The notes below the pieces were generated by a model. That model was not told where the DNA came from, ran no database searches, and saw nothing but the letters and a program-made list of their open reading frames with translations. A stretch of DNA of 64,000 nt from Posidonia oceanica. Its lineage: Eukaryota > Streptophyta > Magnoliopsida > Alismatales > Posidoniaceae. A program made the translations under genes and the position numbers. The stretch spans positions 54,092,001 through 54,156,000 of the forward strand of contig JAZBRS010000020.1 of assembly GCA_037176725.1 (NCBI GenBank). Direction: 5' to 3'. Each line of letters opens with the position of its first letter. Within the stretch, counting starts at the first letter, position 1. This document shows positions 20,128-31,902 of the stretch, piece by piece.

Positions 20128-22240
20128 CTTGCCTTTTTGCAAGCCCTTTGCATGACTTTTCGAAGTCATGTCTGCTTTCCTTGTTGGCTTGCCTTTTTGC
20201 AAGCCCTTTGCATGACTTTTCGAAGTCATGTCTGCTTTCCTTGTTTGCTTGCCTTTTTGCAAGCCCTTTGCATGACTTTTCGAAGTCATGCCTGCTTTTC
20301 TTGTTTGCTTGCCTTTTTGCAAGCCCTTTGCATGCCTTTTCGAAGTCATATCTGTTTCTTCCTTTCACTTGCCGTTTTGCGAGCCCTTTGCATGCCCTTT
20401 CGGGGTCATGTCTACTCATCTCATTGATGGTTCGAGGACGAGCCCTTTGCATGCCTTTTTGAAGTCATGTCTGTCTCTTCTTTTCGGTTGCCGTTTTGTG
20501 AGCCCTTTTATATGCCCTTTCGAGGCTATGTCTGCTCGACTCCTCGATGGTTTGAGGACGAGCCCTTTGCATGCCTTTTCGAAGTCATGTCTGTTTCTTC
20601 TTTTCGCTTGCCATTTTGCGAGTCCTTTGCATTCCCTTTCGAGGTCACATCTGCTTGCTTCAAGCCCCTTTGCATGTCCTTTTGAGGTCATGTCTGCTTG
20701 CTTCAAGCCCCTTTGCATGACCTTTCAAGGTCATCTCTGCTTGCTTCAAGCTCCTTTGCATGCCCTTTCGAGGTCATGTCTGCTTGCTTGAAGTCCCTTT
20801 GCATGCCCTCTCGAGATCATGTCTGCTTGCTTCAAACTCCTTTGCATGCCCTTTCGGGGTCATGTCTGCTTGCTTCAAGCCCCTTTGCATGCCCTTTTGA
20901 GGTCATGTATGCTTGCTTCAAGCTCCTTTGCATGCCCTTTTGTGGTCATGCCTGCTTGCTTCAAGCCCCTTTGCATGCTCTTTCGAGGTCATGTCTGCTT
21001 GCTTCAAGCCCCTTTGCATGCCCTTTCGAGGTCATGTCTGCTTGCTTCAAGCCCCTTTGCATGCCCTTTCGAGGTCATATCTACTTGCTTCAAGCCCCTT
21101 TGCATGCCCTTTCGAGGTCATGTCTGCTTGCTTCAAGCCCCTTTGCATGCCCTTTCGAGGTCATATCTACTTACCTCAAGCCCCTTTGCATGCCCTTTCG
21201 AGGTCATGTCTGCTTGCCTTAAGCCCCTTTGCATGCCCTTTCGAGGTCATGTCTGCTTGCTTCAAGCCCCTTTGTATGCTCTTTCGAAGTCATGTCTGCT
21301 TGCCTCATGACCCTTTGCATGCCCTTTCGAGGTCATGTCTGCTTGCCTCAAACCCCTTTGCCTGCCCTTTCGAGGTCATGTCTGCTTGCCTCAAGCCGCT
21401 TTGCATGCCCTTTCGAGGTCATGTCTGCTTGCCTCAAGCCCCTTTGCATGCCCTTTTGAGATCATCTCTGCTTGCTTCAAGCTCCTTTGCATGCCCTTTC
21501 GGGGTCATGTCTGCTAGCTTCAAGTCCCTTTGCATGCCCTTTCGAAGTCATGTCTGCTTGCTTCAAGCTCCTTTGCATGCCCTTTCAAGGTCATGTCTGC
21601 TTGCTTCAAGCCCCTTTGCATGCCCTTTCGAGGTCATGTCTGCTTGCTTCAAGCCCCTTTGCATGCCCTTTCGAGGTCATGTCTGCTTGCTTCAAGGCCC
21701 TTTGCATGCCCTTTCGAGGTCATGTATGCTTGCTTCAAGCTCCTTTGCATGCCCTTTTGTGGTCATGCCTGCTTGCTTCACGCCCCTTTGCATGCTCTTT
21801 CGAGGTCATGTCTGCTTGCTTCAAGCCCCTTTGCATGTCCTTTCGTGGTCATGTCTGCTTGCTTCAAGCCCCTTTGCATGCCCTTTCGAGGCTATGTCTG
21901 CTTGCTTCGAGTCCCTTTGCATGCCCTTTTGAGGTCATATCTACTTGCCTCAAGCCCCTTTGCATGCCCTTTCGAGGTCATGTCTGCTTGCCTCAAGCCC
22001 CTTTGCATGCCCTTTCGAGGTCATGTCTGTTTGCCTCAAGCCCCTTTGCATGCCCTTTCGAGGTCTTGTCTGCTTGCCGTTTCGCAAGCCCTTTGCATGC
22101 CCTTTCAAGGTCATGTCTGCTTGTTTCCTCGATGTTTTGAGGACGAGTCTTTTGCATGCCTTTTCGAAGTCATGTCTGTTTCTCCTTTTTGCTTGCCTTT
22201 TTGCGAGCTCCTTTGCATGCCTTTCCCAAGTCATGTCTGT
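20128..22240 (+). repeat. 60-bp / 43-bp satellite-like array (B)
   Basis: It begins with units of about 60 bp (20128-20640), then passes to more than 30 units of 43 bp. The core is TTTGCATGCCCTTTCGAGG plus TCATGTCTGCTTGCTTCAAG; for example TTTGCATG falls at 20884, 20927 and 20970. The first units contain CATGACTT-TTCG-AAGTCATG, an 8-bp perfect stem with a TTCG loop; the 43-bp units keep it with one mismatch. ORFs of up to 339 aa in all plus frames are by-products of the repeat. Such 3'-region arrays are known in Tat/Ogre elements. Confidence 0.93.
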
Positions 22241-22877
22241 TTGCATCCTTTTTTCCAGGCTAGTAGCCCGAGCTGCTTGGTTGACACCCATCATAACTGT
22301 CCAACCTTTCTTTCGATGCCACAGGCGCTTCGGCTGTCCCCTGGTATCATTTTGATACAAGGGGCATCTTATTTTGCCACCCTCGGTATCTTCTCCGGGT
22401 TGGCAGCCCAAACTGCTCGGATGACTCCCATCACCCTATCTGGCGTTCTTTCCTCAGGCTGATAACCCAAACTATCCGACATGGAGTCTGTCAACTCCTT
22501 GGGCCGATAACCCAAATTATCTGGTGATGAGTCCGTCAACTCATGATTCATTACATCAGCATTGCATGTTTGGTAGCAGTACCAACATCACATGCTAGAT
22601 AGCAGCATCAACATCATACACACAATCATTGCATGTTTTCCCCAGCAGGGTCGCATCTCACATCATGTCAGCATGCATCGCACGCATCTCCCCCACGAAG
22701 TTCAGCGTGGCAAACATCAGAGTAGGTTTATTTTAGCATCAGCATTACATCATCAACATTGCATTGCATCTGCATTTGCATCTGCATTTTGCATTCGCAT
22801 TTCGACATTGGGTCATGATTTTCGGTGCATCTGCAGAATAAGTTACTTAGGCCAATAGCGCTTGTCTCTCGCCGGTC
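22241..22877 (+). other. 3' internal tail of composite B
   Basis: Non-coding. It contains the GGTATCATTTTGATAC hairpin (about 22341-22360), GATAACCCAAACTATC-like units shared with array 1 of element A, and GCATTGCATC-rich sequence. No ORF with a recognisable domain. Confidence 0.65.
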
Positions 22878-22957
22878 GGTGGGGTGTCTTGTCAACCCTG
22901 AGAAGCGGCCTCGGTCCCCTTGACCTCGCTTAGGGAGGGGCATCTGTTGACACCCCA
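22878..22957 (+). other. Hairpin and polypurine tract at LTR3 start (B)
   Basis: GTGGGGTGTC upstream pairs with GACACCCCAC at the LTR tip. The polypurine tract AGGGAGGGGCATC is at 22932-22944 and TGTTGACACC starts at 22945. Compared with A, the ATGGGG/CCCCAT pair is changed to GTGGGG/CCCCAC on both sides. Confidence 0.8.
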
Positions 22958-25900
22958 CTTTTTGACCCTTGTTTAGTGGCTCTCTCTCTGGTGGAATGAC
23001 TTAGAAAACCCCCACACAAAAAACCAAAAAATTAAAAACTTAGAAAACTAGAAACCAAAACCCTAGATAACCTAGGTAGAAAACTAAAACCCTAAACCCT
23101 AGAAAACCTAGGTAGAAACCTTAACCCTAAACCCTAGAAAACCTAGGTAGAAACCTAAACCCTAAACCAACATGGTTACCATAGTGGTCCGGGGCCCCCT
23201 CCACTACCCCTTTGGTCGCCGGTTCGATACCTGCCCCCCTCATGTTGTGTGGGATTTTCCCACACTCTCTTGCAGCTTGGGATTTATTCCCACACCTTTG
23301 TGTTGCCCACAGGTTTCGATCTTGGGACCTGTGGGCTCTCTTGCATGGAAAAAACCAATAGGCTATCTTTAGTAGGTAAAAAAAAAAAACCTAAACCCAA
23401 AACCCTAGAAAACCTAGGTTAAAACTCATCTAAACCCTAGAACACCTAGCTAAAATCCCAAACCCAAAACCCTAGAAAAACCCTAGGTCAAACCCTCACA
23501 TAAACCCTAGGTTACATTCACAAAAACCCTAGATATCTCCCACCAAAACCCAAGAAAACCTAGGTCAAACACTTACAAAACCCTAGTTTAAACCCTAGAA
23601 AACCTAGGTAAAAACCCAAACCCAAACCCAAAACCCTAGAAAAGCACTAGGTCACACCCATCTAAACTCTAGAAAAACATTAGGTCACAAAACAAAAGCC
23701 AAGCCCAATCCATCTTCCTTTCTTTCTTTCTTTCTTTCCTTTCCTTTTCTTTCTTCTCCTCCTCTTTCTTTTCTTTCTCCTTTTTAAACCAATTCAGCCC
23801 AGCCTACCAACTTCTCCTCCTCTTTTATTTTCTTTTTTCTTCTCCTTCCAAAGCCCAAGCCCGCAGCCTTTTCCACCTCTCTTTTTTTTATTTCTTTTTT
23901 TCTTCTTTTTCAAATCAGGTCCAGCTCACCTTCTCTTTTCTTTTTTCCTTTCTTTTTTCTTTTCTTCCACCCATCTTCCAGGCCCAACCCGTTCCCTTCA
24001 TTTTCTTTTTTTTTTTCTTTTCTCTTCAGCCACCAGCCTGGCCCACTCCTCCTGTTTTTCTTTTTTTTTTTTCTTTTCCTCCTCAGGCCCGACCCATCTC
24101 CCTTCCTTCTCTTTTCTTCTCTTTTTCCCACAGCCTGCCGTGACACTCTTCCTCTTCTTTCCCTCCTCTTTCGAAACCCAGCACCCAACACTCAACCTCA
24201 GCACTGATCTCCCCTCACAACGACCACCCAAGCACCACACTCCACCCTCTGCCGCACGCCACTGTCTGGCGGTGGCCGTCTCACAGGACAACCTTTTGCC
24301 AACCTGCCCATTACCATGCAACCCACTTGCCAGCCACCTTCAGCCACTGCACGCTCCATCCCTACTCAAGTGCCCGGCTCAGAACAAAACCAATCCTCCT
24401 CATCCCTTCTGGACATGGAAGAGAAAGAATTCTGAAAATTCACAGCACAAAACCCATTTGCCTCTCCCACAGCACAGTAGCTTCCCTTCTTCCTCCGAGC
24501 ACCCACAACCATACCAGACTCGCACAAACCCCTCCTTCACCTTCCCTGAGCCTCCACGATCACAGAGAGGGATCCACAAACACCCAGAGAGCCATAGATC
24601 GCCGGAGAGAGCTGGAAAACCACAGACCAACCCAAAATTCATTCTCCGAGTTCGGTGCACCGAACGGCCTTCTAAGCAGCTCCAGACCTTCCCTGCGACA
24701 CCAGGAACCTCCTCAAATCGTGCCATGCCGCCGAGGACGCCCGTAGCGCCGCCACGAGCTCCACTTGCCCTGTCGAATCCACCTGAGGTCGGCAGCCCTC
24801 CTCAGCCATCGTCACAGGTAACTGACCCTGTATTTAAGTTGCTTGCGTGCTTCTCGTGCTTCCTAGGCCATTAGAAATAGATTTAGAGCCCTATAGCCCG
24901 TTTTCGCCTCCGCCGCTACAGTCGTCTTCCCTGACAAGCTCTGTCTGCCGCCGCCGCATGTCGAGTGCTCCGGACCTCCGCCGTTCCTTTGGAACCTCCC
25001 TCGAGCTTCGCCAGAGCACCAGAGGCCTGCTCCAGCCCCTCGCGACCGCCGTCGAGGCCTCCTGCACTCGCTCTGCCTTTGTGATCACTGGACTTCTGTT
25101 CCGACGTTGATAGAGCACCCCAGCCTTCGCCGCTCCTCCGGATCTGCTCCCCGAGCATCGCTAGACCACCAGGAACGTGGCCCAGCACCATCTGAGTGCC
25201 GTAGCAGCCCCCAGCCCTCGCTCTGCTTCCGACCTCCTCTGTAGTAGCGCGGCGACGTTGCTAGCGCACCATAGCCGCCGTCGTGCTCCGCCAGACCCGC
25301 CGGAATGCTCAGCGCACCTCGCCCAAGCCTCTGCGTGCCTCAGCCGCGCCAACCGCCCGCCGAAGCCACTGCCCCAGCCTTCCTTCTTCGACATAATGCT
25401 GTAGAAGCTCGAAAGCTACTGTAGCACTGTAGTAGTCTATAGTTTCAATTTTGTTTTGATTTAATGCATTGAATTAAATTACTGTAAGTTATTTTATTTA
25501 CTTTCAGGTCCAGTTTTCAATTGAAATCATTTAATTTCTGCTTTTAACTTTACTACATCACATTTCAGTCTTCAAGTTTATTTATTTTGCATGTTAGTCC
25601 TATAGTTGGTTTGAAAATCATTTAATCTGAAATTAAAATAATATTGCATTGAATATAACTTCTTGCATGTTTTGTTTATTACTTTTCAGTTCTGTTTCAG
25701 TTGATAATTCATTATAATGTCATTTAGAATCTTATTGCATTATGATAAACTTCTGCATGTTTCATTTATTGCACTTTAGTCCATGGACCATGCATTTAAT
25801 CATTTAAATCACTTTTTTTATCTTACTACATTACATTTTAGTCCAACATTTTAGTTTAATTGCACATCAGTCCACAACATGCATTCACATCATTTAATGT

Positions 25901-28116
25901 TTATTTAAAACCTTATTACATTGCATTTTAATCTTGTGGTTTGCTATAATTGCATCTAAGTCCTCCTATCATTCATCACAGCATTTAAATCATGCATTTT
26001 AGCTTATTACATTGCATTTTAAATCCTATCTTTTATTTTATTTGCACATCAGTCCTATTCTGTTGTAGATTTCATTTAAATCATGTTTTAAAACTATATT
26101 GCATTGTAGAAAAACCCAAAAATATGTTTTAATTGCATGTTAGTCTAATCAGTTGTGAATCAATCATTTATTTTTGCATTTTGCCTTATTGCATTGCATA
26201 AAAAACTAGAAAAATGTTTTAATTGCATATAAGTCCAATTTGTTGTCAATCAATTATTCAATTTCTATTTAAACCTTATTGCATTGCAGAAAAACCCAAA
26301 AATATGCTTTAATTGCATTTCAGTCTAGTTTGCATTTAATCATTCATTTAAATCATGTTTTAAACCATATTGCAATGCTGTTTAGTCCAATAACTTGTTT
26401 TATTTGCATTTTAGTCCTTTATGCATTTAAATGTCATATAAGTTGCATTTTAAACCATATTGCATTGCAGTAAAATATATTAGTTTATTTTAATTGCATA
26501 TCAGTCCAAAAATGTTAGGATCATTGCATGCTTGCCTGTTTATCTTGCTTTTGCAATTTAGTCCAATAGATTATGCTAATTGCATGTTGGTCCTAATTTC
26601 AATTGCTTGCCTGCTTGCATGTCTGTCTTGCATTGCAAATAAGTCCAATATATTTCCTGAACTGCATGTAGGTCCAAATGTTGCATGCATTCACATCTTG
26701 CTCTGCTTTGCACATAAACCCTATAGTTTTCCTGTATTGCATATAGGTCCCTATCTTTTGCTGTAGCATGCATTCTTTTATCTGATGTTGCATTTTGCTT
26801 CTGCATGCATGCCATATTGCATTGTTAGTTATTATCATGCATTGCCTTTTTGCCATGTTTTTGCATATAGGCCCCTGCAGTTATTTTAATTGCACTTAAG
26901 TCCCTGCATTTGCATTCTTGCATGCATTGCACTCCCATATCATTGCATACTGCACCATTGCACTTGTTTTAGCTTTGTTAGCCTCATAACATGTAGCACA
27001 CCGTGCATTGCACACACATAGGGGTAATTTGCACTTAGGCCCCCACTTAGATCACTTTTTCTGGCCCTTGAGCCATCGGACTTGAAACCTGAATAACTTT
27101 TGATCGGATCGTTGGATCTTCACAATCCAACCATCCAGGTCTTCCTAGTTGAATGATCTTTCATTCTAACCAAAGTTATTTCAAATCAGGCCTCAGATCT
27201 TCAAGATAAGTCCATCTGAATCACTGCATATCACTTATTGCCTGCCCCTTGCACTGCATGCATTGTTTTTGCGTCCTGTTTTCTTGTGCATGTAGATTAG
27301 GGTTTTCCGCCCCTGTTTTCTTCCCCTTTGCTTGTTTTACACTTGCATTGCGTGGTTTTACTTGGCTTTTCTGCCCTTGTCTCCTTTTCCCCTTTGCATG
27401 TCGAACTTGCATTGCGTGGTTTTACCAGTGTTTTGTTTTGTCGCCTGCATTTGCATTAGGGCAATGATGCTTACTGTTTGGAGTTCTCATAGACCAAGGT
27501 TCGCCCGGTTCGGAACCCTGACAGTGCTGCTGAGCACATAGGTTGCACATTTACTTTTCTCGTGCATCACATCAATTAGAACTCACATTTGGGCAAGTAA
27601 TCACAACATACATGGCATATAGGCATTCAGGCACACTTTTTAGCAACCATAGCATGGCATTAGCATTCCTCGTTCCTTGGACATGCTGTTAAAGGCAATC
27701 ACTTGTCGAATTCCTACAAATGCAGGCGTTTAGGCAAGAAAGACCGATTTCGGGTGTGTTAGGGGTGCCTAACACCTTCCCCGCACGTAACAGGAGTCCT
27801 TACCCTTTCTCTGGCCCGTAGTGACCATTTTGCCCTCGTCCTTGGCACGAGTCATCCTTTTTGCATAGCATTGCATTCATTTGCTTGTTCTCTATGCTTT
27901 TCCTTGGTTTTCCTCGTCTTCCCAATAATAGACTAGGTGGCGACTCCCTTTTGTCTTATCTTTATTTTATTCACGTTTTCCCAGTGTTTTCGAGTCGAGT
28001 TTCTCCTTGGATTCACTGCTGACCACGACTTCCCTCCCTCTCTCACGGCACGATTGCATCGCGAGCTATGGCAGCGTTGCGAGGCCCGCTATGGGCCCGA
28101 GCGGTGGATGGTCACA
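22945..28116 (+). repeat. LTR3 of composite B (3' LTR), about 5.2 kb
   Basis: Starts TGTTGACACCCC right after a polypurine tract. It contains AACCCTAG-rich sequence (23040-23680), a pyrimidine-rich stretch (23700-24130), a GC-rich block (24140-25400), a long TTGCATTGCA-rich stretch (25440-26990), a segment shared with LTRs A and D (about 27040-27215), the two shared LTR blocks (27455-27545 and 27735-27852) and the U5 word (27938-27946). The last 100 bp diverge; GGTCACA near 28116 may be the end, as pol of C starts directly after. ORFs in the GC block (up to 244 aa) are Pro/Ser-rich and match no known domain. Confidence 0.75.
23165..23391 (+). mobile_element. Probable tRNA-derived SINE inside LTR3
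   Basis: About 220 bp unlike the surrounding AACCCTAG repeats. It begins with an A-box-like CATAGTGGTCCGG and a good B-box GGTTCGATACC (23220-23230), the internal RNA polymerase III promoter elements, followed by a tRNA-unrelated body and a terminal run of A (23379-23390). AAACCTAAACC-like sequence lies on both sides, but the flanks are repetitive, so the target duplication is not proven. Confidence 0.6.
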
Positions 28117-28642
28117 CATGGTACCATAGTAGTTCCTCTACTGGATTCGCTTCTTCGATGTTCATGTAGTGCACAGGCTGTTCTACATGAGTAACTGATA
28201 CATCCACTGCAAGATCCTCTAGTATAGAGAGCCAGGATGCTAAAGTTGCCAAAGCATCTGCATAGGCATTCTTGGCTTTGTTCATGAAAGTGAAGTGGGT
28301 TTCTTCAAATTCTTCAATAAGCTTCAGCATGTACTCATGGTAAGGTATCAACTTGGGGTCCTTGGTCTTCCAATCACCATTGACTTGGGAGATGACCAGC
28401 ATGGCGTCTCTGTGCACATGCAGTTTCTGCACATCATGCTTGAGTGCAACTTGGAGTTCCAAGATGCAGGCTTCGTACTCTGCCTCGTTGTTGGTGTAGG
28501 GGAAGGTCATCTTCTGGGCGAATGGGACCAGCTATCCCTGTAGCGTTGCTAGAACCGTGCCAACGCCTCTGCCTCTTTTGTTGACGGCGCCATCAGAGTA
28601 CAAGTGCCACTGTAGTTCGTCTTCGGGATCCTTCTGGTTAGA
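28117..28642 (-). pseudogene. Archaeal-type RNase H domain (element C)
   Basis: The second RNase H of Tat-lineage pol. It starts at SDGAVNKRGRG (first Asp), then after an in-frame stop near 28533 runs as an ORF from 28510 with NNEAEYEACI (Glu), DAMLVISQVNGDW (Asp) and NAYADALATLASW (Asp). It ends abruptly after ELLWYH at about 28118, where E continues toward integrase. A second RNase H behind the usual gypsy one is a hallmark of the Tat group. Confidence 0.82.
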
Positions 28643-28678
28643 ATCCTCCATGGCGAATAAGATATCTTCATTAGGAAA

Positions 28679-29227
28679 CTACGTCTGCAAAGGCTGGTAA
28701 TCAAGCAAAGGTAGGTCGGCCAGGTGATCCGCTACGGCTTGTCCCTTCATCGACTTCTGGGTGACAAAGGTAATGTCGTACTGAGACAGTAGAACTTGCC
28801 ACTTGACGCATCGGCCTACTAGTGTTGGCTTATGGAAGAGATACTTCATTGGATCATGCCAGCACAGAAGCAGAACTAGATACGCCATCATGTAGTGTCT
28901 CAGTCTTTGTGCAGCCCAGACGAGGGAAAGGTAGACCTTCTCTATCATGCTATACCTGGCTTCACAGTCATTGAATTTCTTGCTCAGGTAATAGATGGCC
29001 TGTTCTTTACGACCTAATTCATCATGCTGGCCTAAGACTCCGCCCATAGAGTGCTGCGTGGTGGAAAGGTACAGCAACAGAGGTCTCCCTAGTGTGGGAG
29101 GAACCAGAACAGGAAGCTTTATGAGCAACTGCTTGATCTTCTCGAACGCGGCCTGGCATTTGTCGCTCCAGTTGATCTGTGCATTCTTCTTCAAGAGCTT
29201 AAAGATCAGTTCACAGATAGGAGTGAG
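28679..29227 (-). pseudogene. RT connection / gypsy RNase H region (element C)
   Basis: Follows RT after an in-frame stop at 29228-29230 (CAG in E, TAG here). It contains PICELIFKLLKKNA, WSDKCQAAFEKIKQLL, the degenerate RNase H start LLLYLSTTQHSMGGVLGQ, LSKKFNDCEARYS and KWQVLLSQYDITFVTQ. The usual catalytic Asp at the LYLS position is missing, as is common for this inactive first RNase H in Tat elements. A further stop ends the ORF at 28679. Confidence 0.83.
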
Positions 29228-29947
29228 CTATGCAATGAATCGACTGATGTACTGCAGTCGTCCCAATTGACCTCGAACCTCCTTCTCAGTGGTGGGGGGT
29301 GGCATCTCTACGATGGCCCTGGCTTTGCTTGGGTCCACCTCGATCCCCCTTTGACTGACAATATATCCCAAGAGCTTTCCGGACGATATGCCGAAGACGC
29401 ATTTGTTGGGATTGAGCTGGAGCTTGTATTGCCTAAGACGGTCGAATAGCTTCTTCAGGCAGGCGAGCTGAACCTCGGACTCTTGGGACTTGGCGATCAT
29501 GTCGTCCACATAGACTTCGACCTCTTGGTGCATTAAGTCATGGAACAAGGCAGTCATGGCTCTCTGATAAGTCACCCCTGCATTCTTGAGTCCGAAAGGC
29601 ATTACTCTGTAGCAGAAGACTCCCCACAGGATGATAAAGGATGTCTTTTCCATGTCTTCTTTTGCCATTTTGATCTCATTGTAACCTAAAAAACGGTCCA
29701 TGAAGGATAACATCTTGTGGCCTGCTGTGTTGTCCACCAAGACGTCAATGTGTGGCATGGGGAAGTCGTCCTTAAGACTGGCTTTCTTCAGGTCCCTGTA
29801 GTCGATGCACATGCGGACCTGTCCGTCCTTCTTTGGCACAGGCACGATGTTTGCAAGCCATTCTAGATATAAGACGACCTTGAGGAAGCTAACATTGTGC
29901 TGCTTCATGATTTCCTCTTTGATTTTGAGTAGCCACTGTGGTCGCCA
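29228..29947 (-). pseudogene. pol: Reverse transcriptase domain (element C)
   Basis: RNA-dependent DNA polymerase of the Ty3/gypsy type. Visible motifs are VPKKDGQVRMCIDYRDLKK, PMPHIDVLVD, FMDRFLGYNEI, TSFIILWGVFCYRVMPFGLK, the catalytic YVDD (about residue 133 of the ORF beginning at 29908), LNPNKCVFGI and LLGYIVSQRGIEVDP. It is separated from upstream sequence by TGA at 29948-29950, where E has CGA, a typical CpG-to-TpG change. Otherwise this is the best preserved RT in the window and keeps both Asp of YVDD. Confidence 0.92.
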
Positions 29948-30508
29948 TCATCTAAGCTTTTGCTTGACTGGCTTTACGTCTGGCTTTAGTGGCAACATGT
30001 GTACCACTATCTCGACATCTAGGCCGACCATGTCTTCATAACTCCAAGCGAAAACGTATACATATTCCATGAGGAATGTGATGAATTCTTCTCTGGCTTG
30101 GGGTGACAATCTGGCACTGATGCAAACTTCCTTGATGTCTTCGGCTGTGCTGATGTTGATAACCTCCATTTCCTCTTCAACATGGAGGTTTGATCCTTCT
30201 GGATCATCATCGAAGGGCTGAAACTCAAGTAGTGGTTCGTCATTATCATCTATGCATGTCTCGTCCTCTTCTTCGTAGGCTATAAGCTCAGAGAGGATCT
30301 CCTTCTCAAAGGTTGGATTTGTAACATCAAAGGAGCATATGTGTTCCTTCTCTCGGCCTTGATGGCACTTCAGGATGGTTACGCTCACCTGAGTGTTTCT
30401 GTATCCTTGGTGTGTGACCTCTGCTCTGATGGCTTCTGGATCTGCTGATTGACCAGGTCCTTTCGCCTTGGCTACCACTATTACTGCTGCTGCTGACCCG
30501 ACGGTCAC
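29948..30508 (-). pseudogene. Acidic linker upstream of RT (element C)
   Basis: 186-codon ORF joining the protease side to RT. It has an acidic stretch (EEEDETCIDDNDEPLLEFQP), then ARLSPQAREEFITFLMEY and VFAWSYEDMVGLD, the conserved sequence at the N-terminal edge of gypsy RT, and ends KQKLR followed by the TGA described for RT. E has the same linker at 56905-56430. Confidence 0.8.
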
Positions 30509-31902
30509 TACTGCTACTACTGATTCCTCCTCTGCATCTTCTAATGTACTTGCAGGGAGTGCACTGGACTAGCGATTGTCCTCTAGCTGATAGACTGGAC
30601 TACTTCCGCCTGCTGCATTGCTGGAGTGGGGCATGCGCTGTATGAACCATCAAGACCCTCCTCTCGGCTATGAAGTTATCAACTCAATTGGTCTAGTGGG
30701 GGATGATGCTGCTGACTCTTCCAAGACCATGATGGCTGGGTGGTCCTTCTGCTGGTGGGATTTTGTGGGCTCGTGATCTGTTATCACTGCCTTCCCCTTC
30801 CTTGCTGCATTCTGCTCAGTGGCGTCCTCTACTAATGCCTCCAGCTGTTCTTGGAATAACAACTCTAGATCTCCAAGCATGTCATCTATCTGGGCTTCTA
30901 TGATGACCCCCTCTTGTTCGTCTGAATGGAGATCGACATAGTAAGCGCTGTGCGGCTCATGAGCTCGATGCTCGGCGACTCCTCCTCCTGAAGCGGTGCT
31001 TCTGGCTGTCAACTGTATCATTGGCCGAGGTGCCTGCCATGGCGAGAGTGCCATCTAGTTCAGCAAAGCTGGAGGGGAGACAAAACTACTACTCTGGAGA
31101 GCTGATGGCTGGAAGGGCGCAACTACCGGTGAGGCGCTTTTGCCAAGTGGTATGCTGACAGTGCGACCGTGCATGCCATGTGGGCCCACCACAAGGCTTG
31201 ATTTACTAAGGCAGGAGGCTGCTTGGTAGGTGGAGCCGACTGCATTATTTGTGATGCTACTGGTGAAGTGGACCAAGCTACTGAAGTGGCTAAACTGACT
31301 AACTGTACTGCTAGAAAAGCGAACTGTTGAGCTGATGTGGCCGAAGTGGCATGTTGACCAGCGAATGCGGCCGGTAGGTGTGCTGCGAATTGTAGAACTG
31401 CTGCCGTAGCTGAGGGCAGTGTTGGTGAAACTATGCAAGGGTGAGAAGCTGTCAACCCTGGAACTGCATCAGCCAAAGCTACTGTAACAATGGAAGGTAG
31501 GGCCAGGCAAACTGACCCGGATGCTGTTGAATCTGGCTAGACCTCTGCGTCAATCCGAACTATATCTAAAAGAGACTACTCTTCATCTGAGTACCAGTCT
31601 TCAATGCAAACCCACTCCTCTAGGGGCAGTGGGGGTCTTGAGTGCAGAGCTGCTTGCGCTACAGCTTGATTCTTATTAGGGTCCAAAACACCTGTACTAG
31701 TGAAGTTAGTTAAATCCCGAGGGAGGACTAGCTTCCGATTCTTTGTGCATTGGTGTCCATCCTTGTGTAGCTACCAATTGTATCCGAGACCCTTGTGGTC
31801 TCTCCTTTCTTCCGCCGTAATCGGCTCGACGATCCCCTGACCGTACCGCCCGAGAGGCGCTCCTTTCTCATAGCCCCACCTACGACAAAGATTCTCGACC
31901 AT
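30509..31902 (-). pseudogene. Low-complexity pro-RT spacer with G-patch-like motif (element C)
   Basis: Directly after the stop at 31903 the frame reads WGYEKGAPLGRYGQGI and then ERRDHKGLGYNW, with glycine spacing like the G-patch motif found next to protease in some retroelements. The rest is Ala/Ser/Thr/Pro-rich with several stops and an acidic patch (EEWVCIEDWYSDEE). E has the equivalent at 58471-56906. Ogre elements are known to carry an intron between protease and RT; I do not see convincing splice sites here. Confidence 0.65.

Noticed and set aside
20128..22240. CRISPR-like regular repeats
   Set aside because: Units are contiguous without unique spacers, and the setting is a plant retrotransposon.
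20698..22462. ORFs of 174-339 aa with a regular Phe/Cys/Leu repeat
   Set aside because: Products of the 43-bp array read in three frames; no start context or conserved domain.
24140..24874. 244-aa Pro/Ser-rich ORF in LTR3
   Set aside because: GC-rich part of an LTR with no domain, and the equivalent block in A and D has no matching ORF.
28018..28116. A separate small insertion between LTR3 and pol of C
   Set aside because: Too short to identify; it may simply be the diverged LTR3 end, so it is kept within LTR3.
29908..31902. Ogre-type intron between protease and RT
   Set aside because: Coding similarity between C and E runs through most of the interval, and I cannot point to a conserved donor/acceptor pair.
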